A DNA stretch of 9,238 nucleotides from Omnitrophica bacterium RBG_13_46_9 (GTDB taxonomy: Bacteria > Omnitrophota > Gorgyraeia > JABMRN01 > RBG-13-46-9). The stretch lies in the NCBI GenBank assembly GCA_001804045.1, contig MHFD01000028.1, positions 1,065-10,302 of the forward strand, written 5' to 3'. Shown here in pieces: positions 5,113 to 9,238 of the stretch. A program made the translations under genes and the position numbers. How positions within the stretch are numbered: the stretch's first letter is position 1; every line of letters begins with the position of its first letter. Under the pieces are notes generated by a model that saw only the letters and a program-made list of their open reading frames with translations, was not told where the DNA came from and made no database searches.

Positions 5113-6537
5113 ATGAAAAAACAACCGGTAAAAATCAAAGAAGCGGAATCCTCAGAGCGAATAAAGGGTTTTAGAGAGGTTGTCTTAGGATACAGCGAGG
5201 AAGAAGCGATCGAGGAGGCAAAGAGATGTCTTCAGTGCAAGAACCCGACCTGTATTGCCGGGTGCCCCGTAGCGATAGATATTAAGAGATTCATCCTTCA
5301 GGTCGCGGAGAAGGATTATAAAGAGGCCTATTTCACCATCAGGAAGAAGAACGATTTCCCCTCAATTTGTGGCAGGGTCTGTCCGGCAGAATATCAATGC
5401 CGCAAGACCTGCGTTTTTACAAAAAAAGATTCCCCCTTCGCTTCGGAAAAGGCGATCAATATCCATTTTTTGGAGAGATTCGTAGGAGATTTTGGGGTGA
5501 AACACGATTTGGCGATCCCCATTGAAACAAACGCCAGGCTATCCGGAACCAGAGTAGCGGTAGTAGGATCAGGGCCAGCCGGGCTATGTTGTGCGGGGGA
5601 ATTGGCCAGACAGGGCCTAAAAGTCGTTATTTTTGAAGGCCTTCATAGGCCGGGGGGCGTTCTGCGATACGGTATCCCGTCTTTCAGGTTGCCCCGTGAT
5701 GTATTGGATTTTGAAATAAATTATCTGGAAAGGCTGGGAGTGGAAAATGCCCCGAATATGATTATAGGCAAAACCAAGTCTCTAGATGAGCTTTTCGCCG
5801 AAGGTTTTTCCGCGGTATTTTTAGGCTTGGGCGCAGGCGCGCCGTCTTTTTTAGGCGTTCCCGGGGAAAATTTATGCAACATATATTCAGCAAATGAGTT
5901 TTTAACTAGGGTCAACTTAATGGGGGCTTACAGGTTTCCCGAATACCACACGCCTGTAAATATAGGTAAAGATATAATAGTCATAGGCGGCGGAAACACC
6001 GCGATGGACGCCGCAAGGGTGGCATTGAGGCTTCAAAATATCAATAATATCAAGCCGAATGTCACCGTGTATTACAGGCGCACGGAGAAGGAGATGCCCG
6101 CCAGAAGGCTGGAAATAGAACACGCCAGAGAGGAAGGGATAAGATTCGAATTTTTGGTCGCGCCATCGGGGTTTACGGGTAAAAATGATGGCTATGTGGA
6201 TAAAATAAGGTGCTTAAGATGCGAATTAGGGGAACCGGACTTTAGCGGAAGGAGAAGGCCTGTTCCGATAAAGGGAAGCGAGTTCGAAAAAACTTGCGAT
6301 TTAGCCATAATTGCCGTAGGACTTAACGCGAACAGGATCCTTACCGGTGTCACGCCGGGATTAAAGCTGGATAAATACGGCGATATCATAGTCAACCCCG
6401 CTACCATGGAGACCTCTATTAAGGGCGTATATGCCGGAGGAGATATTGTGGGAGGAGAAGGAACGGTTATTGAGGCCATGGGTATGGCGAAGAAAGCATC
6501 GGCGGCAATAATCGAATATCTCTCTAAGTCGCGATAG
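5113..6537 (+). CDS. nfnB: NfnB: NADH-dependent reduced ferredoxin:NADP+ oxidoreductase, large subunit
   Basis: A 474-residue protein carrying the bifurcating FAD and two [4Fe-4S] clusters of NfnAB (also called SudA). The N-terminal ferredoxin-like domain has CLQCKNPTCIAGC (Cys39, 42, 47, 51) and CGRVCPAEYQCRKTC (Cys86, 90, 96, 100). Glu93 sits where this family may use a glutamate ligand. The first dinucleotide fold is VAVVGSGPAGLCCAGELARQ (148-167), followed by RPGGVLRYGIPSFRLP (179-194). The second is IIVIGGGNTAMDAARVALRL (288-307), and the C-terminal flavin motif is YAGGDIVGGEGTVIEAMGMA (440-459). The family includes GltD, the glutamate synthase small subunit, and automatic labels often say so. 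The upstream nfnA and the lack of gltB favour NfnB. The start at 5113 has only a weak GAG five bases upstream. The 88-nt gap from nfnA, filled by hairpins, is wide for subunits of one complex. Confidence 0.92.
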   Translation: MKKQPVKIKEAESSERIKGFREVVLGYSEEEAIEEAKRCLQCKNPTCIAGCPVAIDIKRFILQVAEKDYKEAYFTIRKKNDFPSICGRVCPAEYQCRKTCVFTKKDSPFASEKAINIHFLERFVGDFGVKHDLAIPIETNARLSGTRVAVVGSGPAGLCCAGELARQGLKVVIFEGLHRPGGVLRYGIPSFRLPRDVLDFEINYLERLGVENAPNMIIGKTKSLDELFAEGFSAVFLGLGAGAPSFLGVPGENLCNIYSANEFLTRVNLMGAYRFPEYHTPVNIGKDIIVIGGGNTAMDAARVALRLQNINNIKPNVTVYYRRTEKEMPARRLEIEHAREEGIRFEFLVAPSGFTGKNDGYVDKIRCLRCELGEPDFSGRRRPVPIKGSEFEKTCDLAIIAVGLNANRILTGVTPGLKLDKYGDIIVNPATMETSIKGVYAGGDIVGGEGTVIEAMGMAKKASAAIIEYLSKSR

Positions 6538-6543
6538 ACCTTT

Positions 6544-6590
6544 TTGCGCATACTTTAAAGCAATTATTATAGTCAGGTTGCGTACTTTTA
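6544..6590 (+). repeat. Imperfect direct repeat upstream of the glnA promoter
   Basis: TTGCGCATACTTTA (6544-6557) recurs as TTGCGTACTTTTA (6579-6590, with the first T at 6578-6579), 35 bp further on. The first copy includes the palindrome CTTTAAAG (6553-6560). The pair lies about 25-70 bp upstream of the -35 box. That position would suit an activator or repressor, but the match could be chance. No GlnR-type or sigma-54-type site is evident. Confidence 0.3.
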
Positions 6591-6615
6591 GATACCGACC
6601 AAAAAATACATTTGT

Positions 6616-6644
6616 TTGAAAAAGAAGCCCCAGTCTGTTATAAT
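6616..6644 (+). promoter_or_regulatory. Sigma-70 type promoter for glnA-gdhA
   Basis: A -35 box TTGAAA (6616-6621) and a perfect -10 box TATAAT (6639-6644) are separated by exactly 17 bp. The bases TGT before the -10 form an extended -10 (TGN). Transcription should start near 6651, leaving a leader of only about 17 nt before glnA. That leaves no room for a riboswitch or attenuator, so any control would act on promoter use or on the enzymes. Confidence 0.85.
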
Positions 6645-6656
6645 ACACCTAAATTC

Positions 6657-6661
6657 GGAGG
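6657..6661 (+). promoter_or_regulatory. Strong ribosome binding site of glnA
   Basis: GGAGG lies 6 nt before the ATG at 6668, the best-placed ribosome site in the window, and fixes the start of glnA. Confidence 0.85.
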
Positions 6662-6667
6662 CTAAAA

Positions 6668-7987
6668 ATGACAAAAAAAGATGTATTGAAAATTGTAAAA
6701 AATAGGAAGATCGGGTTTATCCGCCTTTGGTTTACGGATGTCTTGGGTTTTTTAAAGAGTTTTGACATACCCGTTGAAGAACTATCGGGCGCCTTGAGGG
6801 AAGGAATGGGGTTTGACGGCTCGTCCATAGAAGGGTTTTCACGCATAGAAGAATCCGATATGGTGGTAAAGCCGGACCCTAACACATTTCAGATTCTGCC
6901 TTGGATAAAAGAAGATAGACCTGTCGCAAGGATGTTTTGCGACGTTCTGGAGACCGACGGCACCCCTTTCTCGGGAGACCCGAGATATGTTTTAAAGAGA
7001 AATCTCGAGGAAATCAAAAAGAATGGTTTTGTCTTTAACGTGGGCCCGGAACTTGAGTATTTTTATTTTCGCAATACCGGCGGTACCGAGATTTTGGATA
7101 AGGGCGGGTATTTTGACCTTACCCCGATGGACATAGGCCAGGATTTAAGGCGAAAAACAGTCCTTATGCTGGAGAAGATGGGGATAGAGGTCGAATACTG
7201 GCATCATGAGGTGGCCAGTTCCCAGCATGAGATTGACCTGCGTTACAAGGATGCCCTTACTATGGCAGATAATGTTATGACATACCGTATGGTAGTAAAA
7301 GAAGTGGCTATGAACAATAATCTTTACGCCACATTTATGCCGAAACCGGTGTATGGCATAAACGGAAGCGGCATGCATACGCATATGTCATTGTCTAAAG
7401 GCAGCAAAAACGCCTTTTTTGACCCAAAAGATAAAATACATCTTTCAAAAACGGCAAAATATTTTATTGCAGGCCTTTTAAAACACGCAAGAGAAATATG
7501 CTCGGTTTGCTGCCAATGGGTGAATTCATACAAAAGGTTAGTGCCGGGTTATGAGGCGCCCGTATATGTTTCGTGGGCCCAGAGGAACAGGTCAGCGCTG
7601 GTAAGGGTCCCTATGTATAAGCCAGGGAAGGAAAAAGCGACAAGGATTGAATTGCGCAATCCGGATCCGGCTTGCAACCCTTATCTGGCGTTTTCCGTAA
7701 TGCTTGCCGCGGGCCTTGAGGGTGTAAAAAATAGATATTCATTGCCGTCAGAGGTAACGGATAATATATACGAAATGTCGGAATCGGAAAGGAAAAAAGC
7801 CGGCATAGAATCGCTGCCCGATGATCTATTCGAAGCGATAAAGATAACCGAAAAGAGCGCCCTGGTAAGAAAGGCTCTCGGCGACAAGGTATTTGAATAC
7901 TTCATCCGCAACAAGAAGGACGAGTGGGATGAATATAGAAAGCAGGTCACGGAACACGAACTAAAAAAATATTTGGCTATATTATAG
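6668..7987 (+). CDS. glnA: Glutamine synthetase, type I-alpha
   Basis: A 439-residue glutamine synthetase that makes glutamine from glutamate, ammonium and ATP in the cytoplasm, as a dodecamer in this family. Family blocks in order are GMGFDGSSIEGFSRIEESDM (residues 46-65), GPELEYFYF (126-134), EVASSQHEIDLRY (181-193), NGSGMHTHMSL (232-242), NSYKRLVPGYEAPVYVSWAQ (286-305) with RNRS next, and RIELRNPDPACNPYLAFS (326-343). The length and absence of the extra central segment fit the I-alpha form, which is not adenylylated. Arg59 matches the Arg62 position linked to glutamine feedback inhibition in Bacillus. The C-terminal NIYEMSESERKKAGIESLP (366-384) also resembles the Bacillus enzyme. Just before NSYKRL the sequence is CSVCCQW instead of the more usual TNPTV, giving three clustered cysteines (278, 281, 282). 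It has its own strong promoter and ribosome site and leads into gdhA 38 nt later. Confidence 0.97.
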   Translation: MTKKDVLKIVKNRKIGFIRLWFTDVLGFLKSFDIPVEELSGALREGMGFDGSSIEGFSRIEESDMVVKPDPNTFQILPWIKEDRPVARMFCDVLETDGTPFSGDPRYVLKRNLEEIKKNGFVFNVGPELEYFYFRNTGGTEILDKGGYFDLTPMDIGQDLRRKTVLMLEKMGIEVEYWHHEVASSQHEIDLRYKDALTMADNVMTYRMVVKEVAMNNNLYATFMPKPVYGINGSGMHTHMSLSKGSKNAFFDPKDKIHLSKTAKYFIAGLLKHAREICSVCCQWVNSYKRLVPGYEAPVYVSWAQRNRSALVRVPMYKPGKEKATRIELRNPDPACNPYLAFSVMLAAGLEGVKNRYSLPSEVTDNIYEMSESERKKAGIESLPDDLFEAIKITEKSALVRKALGDKVFEYFIRNKKDEWDEYRKQVTEHELKKYLAIL

Positions 7988-8009
7988 TAAGTATTAAAAA
8001 AAGCAAGAT

Positions 8010-8014
8010 AGGAG
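8010..8014 (+). promoter_or_regulatory. Ribosome binding site of gdhA
   Basis: AGGAG ends 11 nt before the ATG at 8026 but only 2 nt before another in-frame ATG at 8017. The spacing favours 8026. The N-terminus then reads MSKKIEEFMKKV, which lines up with the start of known NADP-type enzymes. Confidence 0.6.
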
Positions 8015-8025
8015 TAATGTATCGT

Positions 8026-9238
8026 ATGTCAAAAAAAATCGAAGAATTTATGAAAAAAGTCACAGAGAAAAATCCGGGTGAAAACGAATTCCATCAGGCG
8101 GTAAGCGAGGTCGTTGAGTCTATAATGCCGTTCCTGGAGAAAAACCCGAAATATCTGGAAGCGAAGATCTTGGAAAGAATAGTCGAACCCGAAAGGGTGA
8201 TAATGTTCCGCGTTCCCTGGCTGGCAGATTCGGGAGAGATACATGTCAATAGGGGATATCGCATCGAGATGAACAGCGCCATAGGTCCGTACAAGGGCGG
8301 GTTACGTTTTCATCCAACTGTTAATTTGGGGATTTTAAAATTTTTGGCTTTTGAGCAGGTCTTCAAGAATAGCCTCACCACTCTTCCTATGGGCGGAGGT
8401 AAAGGCGGTTCGGATTTTGACCCGAAAGGGAAATCCGACAATGAAGTCATGAGGTTCTGCCAGAGTTTTATGACGGAGCTTTCAAGGCACATAGGGCCCG
8501 ATACGGATGTGCCTGCCGGGGATATAGGTGTGGGCGGGCGCGAGATAGGATATCTCTTCGGACAGTACAAAAGACTTCGAAATGAGTTTACGGGTGTCCT
8601 CACCGGTAAAGGGCTTAATTGGGGCGGGAGCCTGATTAGGCCGGAAGCAACCGGTTACGGCTGTGTTTATTTCGCCGAAGAGATGTTAAAAGCAAAAGGG
8701 GACTCCATTAAGAGCAAGGTCTGCGCGATTTCCGGATCGGGAAACGTTGCCCAGTACACCGCGGAAAAAGTGATCGAATTGGGGGCCAAGGCCGTGACTT
8801 TCTCCGATTCGAACGGATATATCTATGACGAAAAAGGTATAAACGCGAAAAAACTGGCGTTTCTAATGGAGCTTAAAAATGTCAGGCGCGGCCGGGTCAA
8901 AGAATACGCTAAGAAATTCGACTGTAAATATGTCGACGATCATCAGCCGTGGGGCGTGAAGTGCGATATCGCATTTCCTTCTGCCACGCAGAATGAAATA
9001 AGCGGAAGCGACGCCAAAGAGCTGGTAAAGAACGGATGTATTTGCGTTGCGGAGGGCGCCAATATGCCTTCTACGCCGGAAGCTATCAAGGTCTTTCAGC
9101 AGGCCAAGATCCTATACGGGCCCGGTAAGGCCGCCAATGCGGGCGGAGTAGCGGTCTCAGGTCTTGAAATGTCGCAGAATAGCGAACGGTTGTCCTGGAC
9201 AAGGGAAGAGGTGGATAGGCGCCTTCACAATATTATGA
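8026..9238 (+). CDS. gdhA: NADP-type glutamate dehydrogenase (3' end outside window)
   Basis: An open frame of 404 codons runs to the right edge with no stop. Bacterial GdhA of the hexameric NADP type has about 447 residues, so about 40 are missing. It converts 2-oxoglutarate, ammonium and NADPH to glutamate. The protein tracks the E. coli enzyme closely: EPERVIMFRVPW (54-65), AIGPYKGGLRFHPTVN (85-100) with substrate Lys90, KNSLTTLPMGGGKGGSDFDP (114-133) with catalytic Lys126, PAGDIGVGGREIGY (163-176) with catalytic Asp166, LIRPEATGYG (203-212), SGSGNVAQYTAEK (236-248) for the nucleotide, and VAEGANMPSTPEA (341-353). NADP preference is inferred from this overall likeness. An in-frame ATG at 8017 would add three residues. 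It lies 38 nt after glnA and should share its promoter. No frameshift or missing key residue is seen. Confidence 0.96.
   Translation, partial: MSKKIEEFMKKVTEKNPGENEFHQAVSEVVESIMPFLEKNPKYLEAKILERIVEPERVIMFRVPWLADSGEIHVNRGYRIEMNSAIGPYKGGLRFHPTVNLGILKFLAFEQVFKNSLTTLPMGGGKGGSDFDPKGKSDNEVMRFCQSFMTELSRHIGPDTDVPAGDIGVGGREIGYLFGQYKRLRNEFTGVLTGKGLNWGGSLIRPEATGYGCVYFAEEMLKAKGDSIKSKVCAISGSGNVAQYTAEKVIELGAKAVTFSDSNGYIYDEKGINAKKLAFLMELKNVRRGRVKEYAKKFDCKYVDDHQPWGVKCDIAFPSATQNEISGSDAKELVKNGCICVAEGANMPSTPEAIKVFQQAKILYGPGKAANAGGVAVSGLEMSQNSERLSWTREEVDRRLHNIM

Noticed and set aside
5113..6537. Glutamate synthase small subunit (gltD)
   Set aside because: The fold is shared, but nfnA lies directly upstream and no large subunit gene is present in the window; the NfnB reading fits better.
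8017..8025. ATG at 8017 as gdhA start
   Set aside because: It is only 2 nt after the AGGAG ribosome site; the ATG at 8026 has workable spacing and a better N-terminal match.

Overview
The window reads as chromosomal DNA from an anaerobic bacterium. Every gene I can support lies on the + strand. Base composition is moderate, by eye in the mid-40s %GC. Closely packed metabolic genes alternate with spacers full of short palindromic and tandem repeats. NfnAB, a compact type I-alpha glutamine synthetase and repeats of the CATTGCGAG and CACAGATGATCACGGAT types together suggest an uncultivated fermentative lineage such as Omnitrophota. That placement is inference only; there is no rRNA or other phylogenetic marker here.

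Layout. (1) Positions 1-1422 hold the 3' end of a nitroreductase-family gene and, 7 nt later, an iron-containing alcohol dehydrogenase. (2) Positions 1423-1543 are a repeat element with imperfect terminal inverted repeats. It runs into the start region of a small multi-membrane-span protein resembling the YdjM metal-dependent hydrolase family (to 2046). A compact nitroreductase-family gene follows (2101-2595). (3) Positions 2596-3056 have no gene. They are a mosaic of a CATTGCGAG-type inverted repeat, a 10-bp tandem repeat, a 7-bp tandem repeat, a pair of opposed 9-bp tandem arrays that can form a stem of about 45 bp, and an AT-rich palindrome. (4) Positions 3057-6537 hold an L-2-hydroxyglutarate oxidase-like flavoprotein, then nfnA and nfnB. 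The 88-nt nfnA-nfnB spacer holds two hairpins; the first is a perfect 18-bp stem containing the nfnA stop codon. (5) Positions 6538-9238 hold a near-consensus sigma-70 promoter, glnA, and gdhA, which runs off the end of the window.

How the genes fit together. Regions 4 and 5 form a coherent block for redox and nitrogen assimilation. The LhgO-like enzyme would return L-2-hydroxyglutarate to 2-oxoglutarate. NfnAB would use NADH and reduced ferredoxin to make NADPH. GdhA would use NADPH, 2-oxoglutarate and ammonium to make glutamate, and GlnA would convert glutamate to glutamine. The family assignments are strong for NfnAB, GlnA and GdhA. The shared-pathway reading is inference from adjacency. 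I found no CRISPR array, tRNA, rRNA, transposase or phage gene, and nothing that requires a wholly new system. The less ordinary parts are the repeat architecture and the nfnA-nfnB hairpin spacer.
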